DNA from: an uncultured Lachnospiraceae bacterium
Lineage (GTDB): Bacteria; Bacillota; Clostridia; Lachnospirales; Lachnospiraceae
Length of the DNA: 32,950 nucleotides
Assembly (NCBI GenBank): GCA_944384015.1
Contig: CALWRT010000069.1
Span: 1 to 32,950 of the forward strand
Direction: 5' to 3'
Part shown: in pieces, positions 8,262 through 16,331 of the stretch
How the letters are laid out: every line of letters begins with the position of its first letter
Numbering within the stretch: the stretch's first letter is position 1
The notes under the pieces: model-generated
The model's input: only the letters and a program-made list of their open reading frames with translations
Database searches by the model: none
Told to the model about the DNA's origin: nothing
Translations under genes and position numbers: made by a program

Positions 8262-8711
8262 ATGAACAAAGTAATTTTGATGGGGCGTCTCACAAGAGAT
8301 CCCGAAGTTCGATATAGCCAGGGTGAGGGAGGCACTACGGTGGCAAGGTTTTCCCTAGCCGTCGACCGCAGGTTCAAGAGAGCCGGGGACGCAGAAGCAG
8401 ATTTCTTTAACTGTACGGCTTTCGGCAGACAAGCTGAATTTGCAGAGCGTTACCTGAAGAGAGGCACGAAGATGCTCGTGACCGGCAGGATCCAGAATGA
8501 TAATTATACGAATCGGGAAGGACAAAAGGTATACAGCGTTCAGGTGATCGTAGAAGAGCTGGAGTTCGCGGAGAGCAAGGCGGCAAGCGCAGAGAACAGC
8601 GGATTTGCGGGACAGGGCTATCAGGCGGAGCGCCCGTCGCCGGCGGCAGCTGTCGGGGACGGATTTATGAATATCCCGGATGGGATTGATGAAGAGCTCC
8701 CATTTAACTAA
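8262..8711 (+). CDS. ssb: Single-stranded DNA-binding protein
   Basis: 149 aa. An N-terminal OB-fold of about 105 residues (MNKVILMGRLTRDPEVRYSQ..., DFFNCTAFGRQAEF, KRGTKMLVTGRIQ) is followed by a Gly/Ala/Pro-rich linker and the acidic tip DEELPFN. That tip is the docking site for replication and repair partners. It coats single-stranded DNA during replication. It sits between the two genes for the interacting ribosomal proteins S6 and S18, 28 bases after rpsF, as in most Firmicutes. Confidence 0.98.
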   Translation: MNKVILMGRLTRDPEVRYSQGEGGTTVARFSLAVDRRFKRAGDAEADFFNCTAFGRQAEFAERYLKRGTKMLVTGRIQNDNYTNREGQKVYSVQVIVEELEFAESKAASAENSGFAGQGYQAERPSPAAAVGDGFMNIPDGIDEELPFN

Positions 8712-8752
8712 GACAGGTGTTCCGGAAGATATTTGATTAGGAGGTAAGAATC

Positions 8753-9013
8753 ATGGCATTCAAGAATGATAGAGGCGATTCTCCGATGAAGAGAAGAGGC
8801 GGACGCAGAAGGAAGAAAGTCTGCGTATTCTGCGGCAAAGAGAACAATGAGATCGACTACAAGGACGTGAACAAACTGAAGAGATACGTATCCGAGAGAG
8901 GAAAGATTCTTCCAAGAAGAATCACAGGCAACTGCGCGAAGCATCAGAGAGCTCTCACGGTGGCAATTAAGAGGGCGAGACATATTGCGCTGATGCCTTA
9001 CGTACAGGATTAA
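8753..9013 (+). CDS. rpsR: 30S ribosomal protein S18
   Basis: 86 aa, usual length for bS18. It has the basic head [26 protein letters not shown] and the conserved [14 protein letters not shown]-like segment, here [14 protein letters not shown], followed by [20 protein letters not shown] and the later CAKH suggest the zinc-type C+ version of S18. TAGGAGGT precedes the ATG. Last gene of its operon, followed by a strong terminator. Confidence 0.98.
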   Translation: MAFKNDRGDSPMKRRGGRRRKKVCVFCGKENNEIDYKDVNKLKRYVSERGKILPRRITGNCAKHQRALTVAIKRARHIALMPYVQD

Positions 9014-9025
9014 GCGGTTCAGAGG

Positions 9026-9047
9026 ACCGGCTCCGGAGGGAGCTGGT
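9026..9047 (+). other. Stem-loop just after rpsR
   Basis: ACCGGCTCC and GGAGCTGGT form a 9-bp stem (one G-U) around a GGAG loop. No U-tract follows, so it is not the terminator itself. It precedes the real terminator by 6 bases and may protect the 3' end. Confidence 0.5.
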
Positions 9048-9053
9048 TCAGAT

Positions 9054-9096
9054 ACGGCGGGGGGAGATCTTCGGATCATTCCCCGCCGTCTTTTTT
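9054..9096 (+). terminator. Rho-independent terminator of the rpsF operon
   Basis: A 9-bp GC-rich stem (9054-9062 with 9081-9089) extends through two G-U pairs and GATC/GATC to a TTCG tetraloop, and six T residues follow at 9091-9096. A textbook intrinsic terminator. Confidence 0.95.
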
Positions 9097-9130
9097 GCGC
9101 TGCCATATCGGGCTCCTTGCCTTGTTTTTC

Positions 9131-9159
9131 TTGTGGCATGGGCGGAAAAGTGGTATACT
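9131..9159 (+). promoter_or_regulatory. Promoter of gdpP-rplI-dnaB
   Basis: TTGTGG at 9131-9136, 17-base spacer, TATACT at 9154-9159 with TGG just before the -10. Placed between the rpsR terminator and gdpP, it makes these three genes a separate transcription unit. Confidence 0.75.
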
Positions 9160-9227
9160 GTTCGTGACAATGAAGCCAGAAGGCTGAGCTGTTATGAATG
9201 TGGTGCAATGTTTTGAGGGATAAGAGA

Positions 9228-11273
9228 ATGAAGAAGAAATTGAGGTTAAAAGGACAGCTCCGTTCCTATATGCAGTGGCCGATCCTTTTGACGGCGCTGC
9301 TTGCAGCCATGAATATTTGGATTTATGTTCTGGACGTGAAGATCGGCCTGCTGATGAGCGGCTTTATTGCTGTATATCTCATAACGATCGTGATTCTGTA
9401 TGTCTATAATAAGCCGCTCATATTGAATGAGCTGATTTCTTTCGCGACTCAGTATGGACAGGTGCAGAAGAGCCTGCTCAAGGAGCTGGCTGTTCCCTAT
9501 GCCTTGCTGGATGACGGGGGCAAGATGATCTGGATGAATCAGGCGTTCATAGAGGTGATCGGGCCGGAGAGCTCCCGGAAGAAGTCTGTTTTTGGTATTC
9601 TGCCGGATATACACAAAGAGAACATTCCCAAGGACGCCCAGGTGCACAGCTTCCACATCCGCTACAATGACAGGGACTACCGGCTGGATATGCGCAAAGT
9701 GGAGCTGGAAGGCATGCTGGAGGACAATGGGCTTGTGGACACGAGGGGCTATGAGGGCTATCTTGTAGCGCTGTATCTATTCGATGAGACAGAACTGAAT
9801 GAGGCGAGAAGGGAGAGCCAGGATGAGCGGATGGTATGCGGGCTCATTTACATGGACAATTTTGACGAGGCCCTGGAGAGCGTGGAGGAAGTCCGCCAGT
9901 CTCTGCTGGGAGCTTTGATTGAGAGGAAGATCAATAAATACATCAATACGGTGGACGGCATTGTGAAGAAGCTGGAGAAGGATAAGTACTTTATTGCCTT
10001 TAAATACAAATATCTGGAGCAGCTGAAGGCCAACCGGTTCGATATTATGAACGATGTCAAGACGGTGAACATCGGCAATGATATGCCGATTACGCTCAGC
10101 ATTGGTATCGGCATCGGCGGAGGCACCTATGTGCAGAATTATGAGTACGCCCGTACTGCCATTGACTTAGCCCTGGGAAGAGGGGGAGACCAGGCGGTCC
10201 TGAAGGAGGGCTCCCAGATCTCTTATTATGGCGGTAAGAGCAATTATGTAGAGAAGAGCACGAGGGTGAAGGCCCGGGTGAAGGCCCAGGCGCTGCGGGA
10301 GATTATCCAGACGAAGGACCGGGTGATCGTCATGGGGCACAAGCTGTCTGACGTAGACGCCTTTGGAGCCGCGGTAGGCATCTACCGGGCGGCGGCTTTC
10401 CTCAATAAGAAAGTCAACATTGTGCTGAACGACATCACCACGTCCCTGCGGCCGCTGGTGGACTGCTTCACCGACAACCCGGAATATCCGGAGGACTTGA
10501 TTGTGCGCAGCGCCCAGGCTCTGGAGCGGGCGGACAATAATACCGTTGTGGTCGTGGTGGACACGAACCGGCCGAGCATAACCGAATGCCAGGAACTGCT
10601 GTCCAGATGCAAAACGATTGTCGTGCTGGATCATCACAGAAGGGGAAGCGAAGTGATTGACAACGCCACACTGTCGTACGTAGAACCCTATGCTTCCTCG
10701 GCTTGTGAGATGGTGGCAGAGGTGCTTCAATACTTTGACGACGGCCTGAAGATCCGGGCGCTGGAGGCTGACAGCCTGTACGCCGGAATTATGATTGACA
10801 CCGATAATTTCATGAATAAGACCGGTGTGCGGACTTTTGAGGCGGCGGCGTTTCTGAAGCGAAGCGGAGCTGATATTACAAGAATCCGCAAAATGTTCCG
10901 GGACAACATGACGGAATATAAAGCGAGAGCGGAAGTGGTGCGCAGAGCCCAGCTCTACAGAGACGTATTTGCCGTCTCTGAGTGCGACGGAGAAGGGCTG
11001 CTCAGCCCGACAATCATCGGCGCCCAGGCGGCCAATGAGCTGCTGAATATTGTGGGGGTGAAGGCGTCCTTTGTGCTCACCTCTTTTAAGGATACGGTAT
11101 ATGTGAGCGCCCGCTCGATTGATGAGATTAATGTGCAGATTATCATGGAGCGCCTGGGAGGCGGAGGACATATGACGATCGCGGGAGCGCAGCTGAAGGA
11201 TGTGTCGCTGCCGGAGGCTTATGAGATGCTTAAGAACACACTGGATAAGATGCTGGAAGAAGGAGCGTTGTGA
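9228..11273 (+). CDS. gdpP: Cyclic-di-AMP phosphodiesterase GdpP (PAS-GGDEF-DHH/DHHA1)
   Basis: Membrane phosphodiesterase that hydrolyses c-di-AMP to pApA, 681 aa from ATG 9228. Two membrane segments lie at about 15-60, then a PAS-like region, then a degenerate GGDEF domain (ends ALGRGGDQAVLK near 315-326, the family hallmark), then the DHH domain: His371, Asp375 and Asp377 in GHKLSDVDAFG, Asp445, Asp468-His469-His470 and Asp524. DHHA1 ends with GGGGHMTIAGAQ near 644-655. All metal ligands are present. The start at 9228 has GAGGG 9 bases upstream; an in-frame ATG at 9198 would add ten uncharacteristic residues. It is followed at 3 bases by rplI. Confidence 0.95.
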   Translation: MKKKLRLKGQLRSYMQWPILLTALLAAMNIWIYVLDVKIGLLMSGFIAVYLITIVILYVYNKPLILNELISFATQYGQVQKSLLKELAVPYALLDDGGKMIWMNQAFIEVIGPESSRKKSVFGILPDIHKENIPKDAQVHSFHIRYNDRDYRLDMRKVELEGMLEDNGLVDTRGYEGYLVALYLFDETELNEARRESQDERMVCGLIYMDNFDEALESVEEVRQSLLGALIERKINKYINTVDGIVKKLEKDKYFIAFKYKYLEQLKANRFDIMNDVKTVNIGNDMPITLSIGIGIGGGTYVQNYEYARTAIDLALGRGGDQAVLKEGSQISYYGGKSNYVEKSTRVKARVKAQALREIIQTKDRVIVMGHKLSDVDAFGAAVGIYRAAAFLNKKVNIVLNDITTSLRPLVDCFTDNPEYPEDLIVRSAQALERADNNTVVVVVDTNRPSITECQELLSRCKTIVVLDHHRRGSEVIDNATLSYVEPYASSACEMVAEVLQYFDDGLKIRALEADSLYAGIMIDTDNFMNKTGVRTFEAAAFLKRSGADITRIRKMFRDNMTEYKARAEVVRRAQLYRDVFAVSECDGEGLLSPTIIGAQAANELLNIVGVKASFVLTSFKDTVYVSARSIDEINVQIIMERLGGGGHMTIAGAQLKDVSLPEAYEMLKNTLDKMLEEGAL

Positions 11274-11276
11274 GAT

Positions 11277-11723
11277 ATGAAGATCATACTGCTGGAAGAT
11301 GTGAAGTCTCTCGGGAAAAAGGGAGAGATGGTAAATGTAAATGACGGATATGCGAGGAATTATATCCTGCCCAAGAAGCTGGGGGTGGAAGCCAACAGCA
11401 AGAATATGAATGACTTGAAGCTGCAGAAGGCCCATGAGGCGAAGGTGGCGCAGGAGCAGCTGGAAGCGGCCCGGGAGCTGGGAGCCAAGATAGCGGCCAG
11501 CCAGGTGACCATCGCCATCAAGACCGGCGAGGGAGGGAAGATCTTCGGCTCTGTGGCCTCTAAGGAGATCGCCCAGGCCCTGCAGGAACAGACCGGGCTG
11601 GAAGTCGACAAGAAGAAACTGCAGCTGTCCGGGCCGCTGAAGACATTGGGAACCCACATGGTGCCGGTGAAGCTGCACCCGAAGGTGACAGTGGAGCTGA
11701 AGGTAACTGTGACGGAGGCCTGA
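11277..11723 (+). CDS. rplI: 50S ribosomal protein L9
   Basis: 148 aa, standard bL9 length. The N-terminal rRNA-binding domain MKIILLEDVKSLGKKGEMV...DGYARNYILPKKLGVEA is followed by a long connecting helix (QKAHEAKVAQEQLEAARELG) and the C-terminal domain with IFGSVASKEIAQAL. AAGGAG inside the gdpP 3' end serves as ribosome binding site. Part of the conserved gdpP-rplI-dnaB unit. Confidence 0.98.
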   Translation: MKIILLEDVKSLGKKGEMVNVNDGYARNYILPKKLGVEANSKNMNDLKLQKAHEAKVAQEQLEAARELGAKIAASQVTIAIKTGEGGKIFGSVASKEIAQALQEQTGLEVDKKKLQLSGPLKTLGTHMVPVKLHPKVTVELKVTVTEA

Positions 11724-11742
11724 TACTGGACGGGGGTTTCAA

Positions 11743-13074
11743 ATGGAAGAGGCGATCATCAAACGCGTGATGCCCCACAGTCTGGAGGCGGAGCGGTCTG
11801 TGACAGGCGCGATGCTGATGGATAAAGAGGCAATTATGACTGCTTCGGAAATACTGACCGGAGAGGATTTCTATACAAAGCAGTATGGGGTCATTTTCGA
11901 TGCCATGGTGGAACTTTTTAACGAAGGGAGCCCGGTTGACCTCATAACCCTGCAGGAACGGCTGAGGGAGAAGGATGTGCCGCCGGAGATCAGCCGGCTG
12001 GAGTTCGTCAGAGAGCTGATGGACTCGGCGACCATCTCGGCCAATGTGAAGTACTATGCCCAGATTGTGCGGGAGAAGGCGATTCTGCGCCGGCTCATCC
12101 ATCTGACAGAAGAGATATCCAATGTATGCTACGGAGGGAAGGAACGGCTGGAAGATGTCCTGGAGATGACGGAGCGCAAAGTGTTTGAACTGGTGTCCAA
12201 AGGGGACAGCGGTGATTTTGTGCCGATCAGACAGATTGTCATCCAGGCGCTGGACAAGATTGAGGCGGCTTCCCGTACGAAGGGGAATGTGACGGGCATC
12301 GCCACCGGCTTTATAGACTTGGACTACAGGACTGCCGGCCTGCAGCCGTCGGATCTGGTGCTGATAGCGGCCCGCCCGTCCATGGGGAAGACGGCCTTTG
12401 TCCTGAACATTGCCCAGTATGTGGCGTTTCGCAGCAACATCACCACGGCGATTTTCAGTCTGGAGATGTCTAAGGAACAGCTGGTGAACCGCCTTCTGGC
12501 GCTGGAATCCCATGTGGACTCCCAGGCGATCCGCACAGGAAATTTGGAGGATACGGATTGGGAGAAGCTGATTGAAGGAGCGGGCATCATCGGCAAATCC
12601 AACCTGATTATCGATGACGTTCCCGGCATCTCCATCGCGGAGTTGCGCTCCAAGTGCAGGAAATATAAGCTGGAGCAGAACCTGGGGCTGATTATCATCG
12701 ACTACTTGCAGCTCATGTCGGGGCAGGGTAGGGCAAGCGATTCCAGGCAGCAGGAGATATCGGATATCTCCAGATCGCTGAAAGCCCTGGCCAGAGAGCT
12801 GAATGTCCCGGTGGTGGCGCTGTCTCAGCTGAGCCGGGCGGTGGAGCAGCGGCCTGACAAGCGCCCGATGCTCTCAGACTTGAGAGAGTCCGGGGCCATA
12901 GAGCAGGATGCCGACGTGGTGATGTTCATATACCGGGATGAGTATTATAATAAAGATTCGGAGAAAAGGGGCATCGCGGAGATTATCATCGCGAAGCAGA
13001 GAAACGGCCCGGTGGGAACGGTAGAACTGGCGTGGCTGCCCCAGTATACAAAGTTCGCAAATCCGGAGAGGTAA
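11743..13074 (+). CDS. dnaB: Replicative DNA helicase DnaB
   Basis: 443 aa hexameric helicase that unwinds DNA at the replication fork. The N-terminal domain (PHSLEAERSVTGAMLMDKEA) interacts with primase, and the RecA-like ATPase domain has Walker A ARPSMGKTAF at about 210-219. Later it has IIIDYLQLMSG (motif with catalytic Asp) and SQLSRAVEQRPDKRPMLSDL, a DnaB hallmark. No intein interrupts the motifs. It starts 19 bases after rplI and ends before a strong terminator. Confidence 0.98.
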   Translation: MEEAIIKRVMPHSLEAERSVTGAMLMDKEAIMTASEILTGEDFYTKQYGVIFDAMVELFNEGSPVDLITLQERLREKDVPPEISRLEFVRELMDSATISANVKYYAQIVREKAILRRLIHLTEEISNVCYGGKERLEDVLEMTERKVFELVSKGDSGDFVPIRQIVIQALDKIEAASRTKGNVTGIATGFIDLDYRTAGLQPSDLVLIAARPSMGKTAFVLNIAQYVAFRSNITTAIFSLEMSKEQLVNRLLALESHVDSQAIRTGNLEDTDWEKLIEGAGIIGKSNLIIDDVPGISIAELRSKCRKYKLEQNLGLIIIDYLQLMSGQGRASDSRQQEISDISRSLKALARELNVPVVALSQLSRAVEQRPDKRPMLSDLRESGAIEQDADVVMFIYRDEYYNKDSEKRGIAEIIIAKQRNGPVGTVELAWLPQYTKFANPER

Positions 13075-13122
13075 CATATACTGCCGCGGGATGGGACAGG
13101 GAATAGGGAATATGGCAAACGG

Positions 13123-13167
13123 AAGCGGAGAGACTGGGCTTGAGTCAGTATTCTTCGCTTTTGTTTT
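13123..13167 (+). terminator. Terminator after dnaB
   Basis: AAGCGGAGAGACTG (13123-13136) pairs with 13146-13160 in a 14-bp stem with one bulged A and two G-U pairs; a TTTTGTTTT tract runs through 13159-13167. It closes the housekeeping block and separates it from the accessory carbohydrate locus. Confidence 0.85.
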
Positions 13168-13255
13168 ATGCTTTTAGACAGAGAATAGTACGGAGGAGGA
13201 GATTAAAAGATATGGAAATAAGTAGAAAATGTAATGGCTTTCTATATATCGTTAT

Positions 13256-13269
13256 GCTAAACTATTAGC
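13256..13269. repeat. Small palindrome upstream of the LacI-family gene
   Basis: GCTAA, 4-base centre ACTA, TTAGC: a perfect 5-bp inverted repeat 57 bases before the regulator ATG. It could be an operator, but it does not resemble the GWAAACGTTTWC sites at 19481 and 19698, so there is no sign of shared control. No clear promoter is visible in 13170-13325. Confidence 0.25.
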
Positions 13270-13325
13270 GAAAAGCCTAAAATTGAGGGTTTTTAGAATT
13301 AATTATAGCAGGATGGATTGCATTT

Positions 13326-14342
13326 ATGAATGGATTAAAAGATGTGGCAAAATTGGCAGGGGTATCTATTGCCACTGTCTCAAGGGTAGTCAATAGATCG
13401 GCAGCCGTATCGGACCAGAAAAGGCAGGCTGTAGAGGCGGCAATCGAGAAGCTGAATTACAGGCCCAATTTAACTGCAAGCACCTTGCGGGCCAGGGACA
13501 GCAAAATCATTGGGCTTATTGTCCCCGGACGAACGCATGCGACTTTTGGTATGAATACATCCTATATTGCGGATTTCTGCCAGAGAAACAACTATAGCCT
13601 TCTAATCGGGCTCAACCATGATAATCCAGAGACGGAGGCAGATCTGCTGGATAGCTTTTATAGAAGGAATATAGATGGAATCATTCTATCGACAGGATCT
13701 GAGGAGAATTTTGTTTTGAAACTAATTGAAGGCCATGATGTCCCAACCGTTATCATTGATCGCGTATTTACATCCAATAAATTCACATCTATTTCTGTGG
13801 ATAATTTCCGGGCGGGATATATTGCAGGGCAATATTTGGCGGAGTTGGGTCATAAGAAAATCGGCTGTATTACGATGCCGGTTACAAGGTGGCAGTGTTA
13901 TCAGAGACTGCTGGGCTTTAAAAAGGCTTTGCAGGATAATAAGATTGATATATTAGACAAATATATCGTGGAGGTTGCGGATTTCCAATTCCATTCCGGT
14001 GTGACGGGGGCAGAGATATTATTGAATTATAGATATGCGAAAGATTTTCCGACGGCACTGTGGGCTCTGGAGGATACGGTGGCGGCAGGAGTTATGCAGG
14101 CCTTTATCAATGCGGGATATCGTATACCTGATGATATCTCCATTATGGGGATGGATAATTTGGATATTTCTTATATGCTGTCTCCAGGGCTTACGACAAT
14201 TACCTATCCATTTAAGGAAATTTCCCAGATGGCAGTGGATTGTATTATACAGTATGGCAATATGAAAGATCCTGATAGAAAACAGTATATATTAGACCCG
14301 GAACTGGTCATTAGACAATCAACAGGGACACCTAGTAGGTAG
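13326..14342 (+). CDS. LacI-family transcriptional regulator
   Basis: 338 aa. The N-terminal helix-turn-helix and hinge (GLKDVAKLAGVSIATVSRVV ... NYRPNLTASTLR, residues 3-58) is followed by a periplasmic-binding-protein-like effector domain: GLIVPGRTHATFG, DGIILSTGSEE, VIIDR, and a C-terminal SIMGMDNLDISYMLSPGLTT. Members bind palindromes with a central CG and release DNA or bind it when a sugar or sugar derivative docks. It is the only LacI-type gene in the window and lies at the edge of the carbohydrate locus, so it is the likely reader of the two operators in 19461-19737 (inference). It is convergent with the LarA-like gene. The upstream SD (AGGATGG) is modest. Confidence 0.92.
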   Translation: MNGLKDVAKLAGVSIATVSRVVNRSAAVSDQKRQAVEAAIEKLNYRPNLTASTLRARDSKIIGLIVPGRTHATFGMNTSYIADFCQRNNYSLLIGLNHDNPETEADLLDSFYRRNIDGIILSTGSEENFVLKLIEGHDVPTVIIDRVFTSNKFTSISVDNFRAGYIAGQYLAELGHKKIGCITMPVTRWQCYQRLLGFKKALQDNKIDILDKYIVEVADFQFHSGVTGAEILLNYRYAKDFPTALWALEDTVAAGVMQAFINAGYRIPDDISIMGMDNLDISYMLSPGLTTITYPFKEISQMAVDCIIQYGNMKDPDRKQYILDPELVIRQSTGTPSR

Positions 14343-14360
14343 GGGTATCCCTATTGATTG
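14316..14360. terminator. Convergent hairpin between the LacI-family and LarA-like genes
   Basis: CAATCAA, AGGGA and ACC (14316-14332) pair with GGT, TCCCT and TTGATTG (14344-14360), 15 pairs with two single mismatches, across the regulator stop codon. U-tracts are weak on both strands, so termination strength is uncertain. Confidence 0.45.
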
Positions 14361-14391
14361 ATGTGTAAATTTTACAAGGTATACTATGGAA

Positions 14392-15684
14392 TCACAAAGG
14401 AGAAGAACTGTGAGAGCTTTCCCATATATCCTCATACAAATTGCCCTCTGTATTGAAAAAAGCGTTTTCATTAGGAGAGACGGAACAGAAGGGAGGGAGC
14501 GCCTGCCCGGACAGCAGGGCCGGTGAGGCATACATCCTGTCAAGCTGCAGAGTATTTTTTATGAGAAGGAAGCGGCAGAGGAGACCGGTATTCTGGCTGA
14601 AAAGGACGGCAAGCTGTAACGCCTGGAGATCATTGGGCATATAGACAGGGATTTTGCAGCCTTTGGGGTCAGCGGAGGTAATGGCGTTTGGGAAGGTATC
14701 CTTGGGATTCATAGCATCTACGAGCTTCTGGGTAGTGACATCGGCACAGCCGATTCCATTAGCGTTATGATGAGACTTTTCTGTCAAGCGGAGCACAGAC
14801 AATATTTTGGCGTATGGGCGAGACGGGGGCAGGTAGAGGGAACGCCCCGTAACGTTAGAATCCATGCCTGTTCCGCTGATGTCTTTTCCCATTTCGTATA
14901 CAGCCAGCACATCCAGATTTTCAAAAGGTATTCTTGGAAGCTGCTCTTTAGCAAGCAGCAGGAGGGCTTTTTCACGTTCCACAATCTGAGAGGCCGGGAC
15001 AACGTGGATAGAATGGGTTTGGTGGAGACGGTTTTCGATAATGCCAATGCCCAAAGGAACAGAAACATGGGCAAGAGCGGTGGAAGCTATGGAAATAATG
15101 GTTTTTGATAAGTTTTGGGGGCCTAGGCTGTGAACGACAGAAGCTCCTTTTTGCTTCCCTAGGCCAACAGCAATCATCTTCAGAATGCCGCTCTCGATAT
15201 CGCCGTGGAACTCCGTGTGGGGCTTGATGCGCCCGACAGGAATGATATAGTCGGCATGGAGAGCGTGTTTATCCATATAGACAGGGAGATGTTCTGGGGT
15301 AAAAGCAATGAATTCTGTATCCATGGAAGAATAGATCGGGGCATGGACCGAGGCTTCTGTAACGCCAAGGCTGTTCAATATTTCCAGCTGGCCCTCTGCG
15401 GTAGCACCGCCATGACTGCCCATCGCAGGGACAATGAATGGGTGGGCACCGACCGCGTGTAGTTTATCCGCCAGTGTACGCAATACAGGAACAATATCTG
15501 TAATGTCACGGCTTCCGCATGTCATGGCTACCGTTTTGCCTTGGCAGTCACGGCTTAGAAGATGAGAGGAATCTAGCTGAGTGCTTAATTCAGAAGCTGC
15601 ATCAACTGACTGGGGCAGCGGCGGGCGATAGAGAATTTTTTGCAGGGGCGGCACTGTGATAGAGGATAACAAATCAGTGAACAT
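14392..15684 (-). CDS. LarA-like (DUF2088) nickel-pincer racemase/epimerase family protein
   Basis: 430 aa, the same length class as lactate racemase LarA. The N-terminal DUF2088-like region shows GSRDITDI (57-64), PAMGSHGGATAEGQ (86-99) and GRIKPHTEFHGDIESGILKM (151-170), with the Lys/His-rich motifs around which LarA holds its nickel-pincer nucleotide. The LarA superfamily includes racemases and epimerases of several 2-hydroxyacids, among them gluconate 2-epimerase, which would suit a sugar-acid locus. The substrate here is inference. No larB, larC or larE cofactor gene is in the window. Start 15684 is chosen because AAGGAGGG lies 3 to 5 bases upstream on this strand; an upstream ATG at 15720 lacks such a site. 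It is the last gene of the leftward unit, separated from the isomerase by structured DNA. Confidence 0.8.
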   Translation of the reverse strand: MFTDLLSSITVPPLQKILYRPPLPQSVDAASELSTQLDSSHLLSRDCQGKTVAMTCGSRDITDIVPVLRTLADKLHAVGAHPFIVPAMGSHGGATAEGQLEILNSLGVTEASVHAPIYSSMDTEFIAFTPEHLPVYMDKHALHADYIIPVGRIKPHTEFHGDIESGILKMIAVGLGKQKGASVVHSLGPQNLSKTIISIASTALAHVSVPLGIGIIENRLHQTHSIHVVPASQIVEREKALLLLAKEQLPRIPFENLDVLAVYEMGKDISGTGMDSNVTGRSLYLPPSRPYAKILSVLRLTEKSHHNANGIGCADVTTQKLVDAMNPKDTFPNAITSADPKGCKIPVYMPNDLQALQLAVLFSQNTGLLCRFLLIKNTLQLDRMYASPALLSGQALPPFCSVSPNENAFFNTEGNLYEDIWESSHSSSPL

Positions 15685-15699
15685 AGGCCCTCCTTTCAC

Positions 15700-15760
15700 G
15701 GCATCTCTTAAAGATGCCATGTTAGAATCCGGCAGACAGGTTACCGATGTACACTGCCGG
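15700..15760 (-). other. Two hairpins in the leader of the LarA-like gene
   Basis: Read on the - strand, CCGGCAG/CTGCCGG (15754-15760 with 15729-15735) comes first and GGCATCT/AGATGCC (15712-15718 with 15700-15706) second, just before the ribosome binding site. They could be processing or attenuation elements. No known riboswitch was recognised. Confidence 0.45.
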
Positions 15761-15779
15761 ATATATGGTGATGGTGGTG

Positions 15780-15833
15780 AAAAGGCTGTCTCCGGCCAAG
15801 TATTGTATATCTATACAGCCAAGACAGCCTTTT
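15780..15833 (-). terminator. Internal terminator-like hairpin between isomerase and LarA-like genes
   Basis: A perfect 12-bp inverted repeat, AAAAGGCTGTCT (15780-15791) and AGACAGCCTTTT (15822-15833), encloses a 30-base loop. On the - strand it lies 10 bases after the isomerase stop and is followed by a short U-rich end (CCTTTTC), so it may partly terminate transcription and lower LarA-like expression. Confidence 0.5.
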
Positions 15834-15842
15834 GTAAAAATG

Positions 15843-16304
15843 TTACAGAGATTCCATTACCGCGTAGGCATTTTCCAGAACTGTCCTTGTTTCATCGTCC
15901 ACATCCTCTTTCCAAGGAGTGTTCAAAAATTCGTCGACCATCCGGATGCCCATTTCTGGCCCAATAATAAATCCGCCCATTCCCAGAACGTTGATATTAT
16001 TGAATACCCGCGCGCGGTTTACCGCATACAGGGATTCGCAGAGACCGGCGTAGACCCCTTTGTATTTGTTGGCGATCAGCGTAACACCCATTCCTGTGCC
16101 GCACATAATAATTCCCCGGTCGAATTCCCCGTTGGAGACAGCCGTTGCGAGGTTAGTAGCTACCGCGTCAAATAGAACGGGCTCCTCTAAAGTGCGTGTG
16201 CCGACATCTGTGACTTCGTATCCGAGTTCTTCCAAGTGAAGGCGGACTGCTTCTTTCAGATGAAAGCCGCTGGGATCAGAACCGATAATCATTTTTTTTG
16301 ACAT
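15843..16304 (-). CDS. RpiB/LacA/LacB-family sugar-phosphate isomerase, atypical
   Basis: 153 aa, the usual size of RpiB-type aldose-ketose phosphate isomerases. Conserved parts: IIGSDPSGFHLKEAVRLHLE at the N-terminus, IIMCGTGMGVTLIANKYKGV with the catalytic Cys, and NNINVLGMGGFIIGPEMG. In ribose-5-phosphate isomerase B the first motif is GSDHAGF; here HA is replaced by PS, and the C-terminal basic GGRH-type segment is absent. It may therefore act on another sugar phosphate, as LacAB and tetrose-phosphate isomerases do. ATG 16304 has AAGGAG 8 bases upstream; a further ATG at 16328 lacks it. It lies 27 bases after the kinase in the leftward operon. Confidence 0.85.
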   Translation of the reverse strand: MSKKMIIGSDPSGFHLKEAVRLHLEELGYEVTDVGTRTLEEPVLFDAVATNLATAVSNGEFDRGIIMCGTGMGVTLIANKYKGVYAGLCESLYAVNRARVFNNINVLGMGGFIIGPEMGIRMVDEFLNTPWKEDVDDETRTVLENAYAVMESL

Positions 16305-16331
16305 TGCAAAGACTCCTTTCGTTTTCATAAA

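Noticed and set aside
10167-11678. Long open frame of 503 codons on the minus strand
   Set aside because: It lies antisense to gdpP and rplI, has low-complexity His/Leu/Gln-rich composition, and no family motif. It is a shadow of the GC-biased codon use of the real genes.
14454-14472. TGAAAA-N5-TTTTCA, similar to a CcpA cre site
   Set aside because: It is within the coding end of the LarA-like gene, the half-sites are spaced by five bases rather than the cre arrangement, and no promoter is near.
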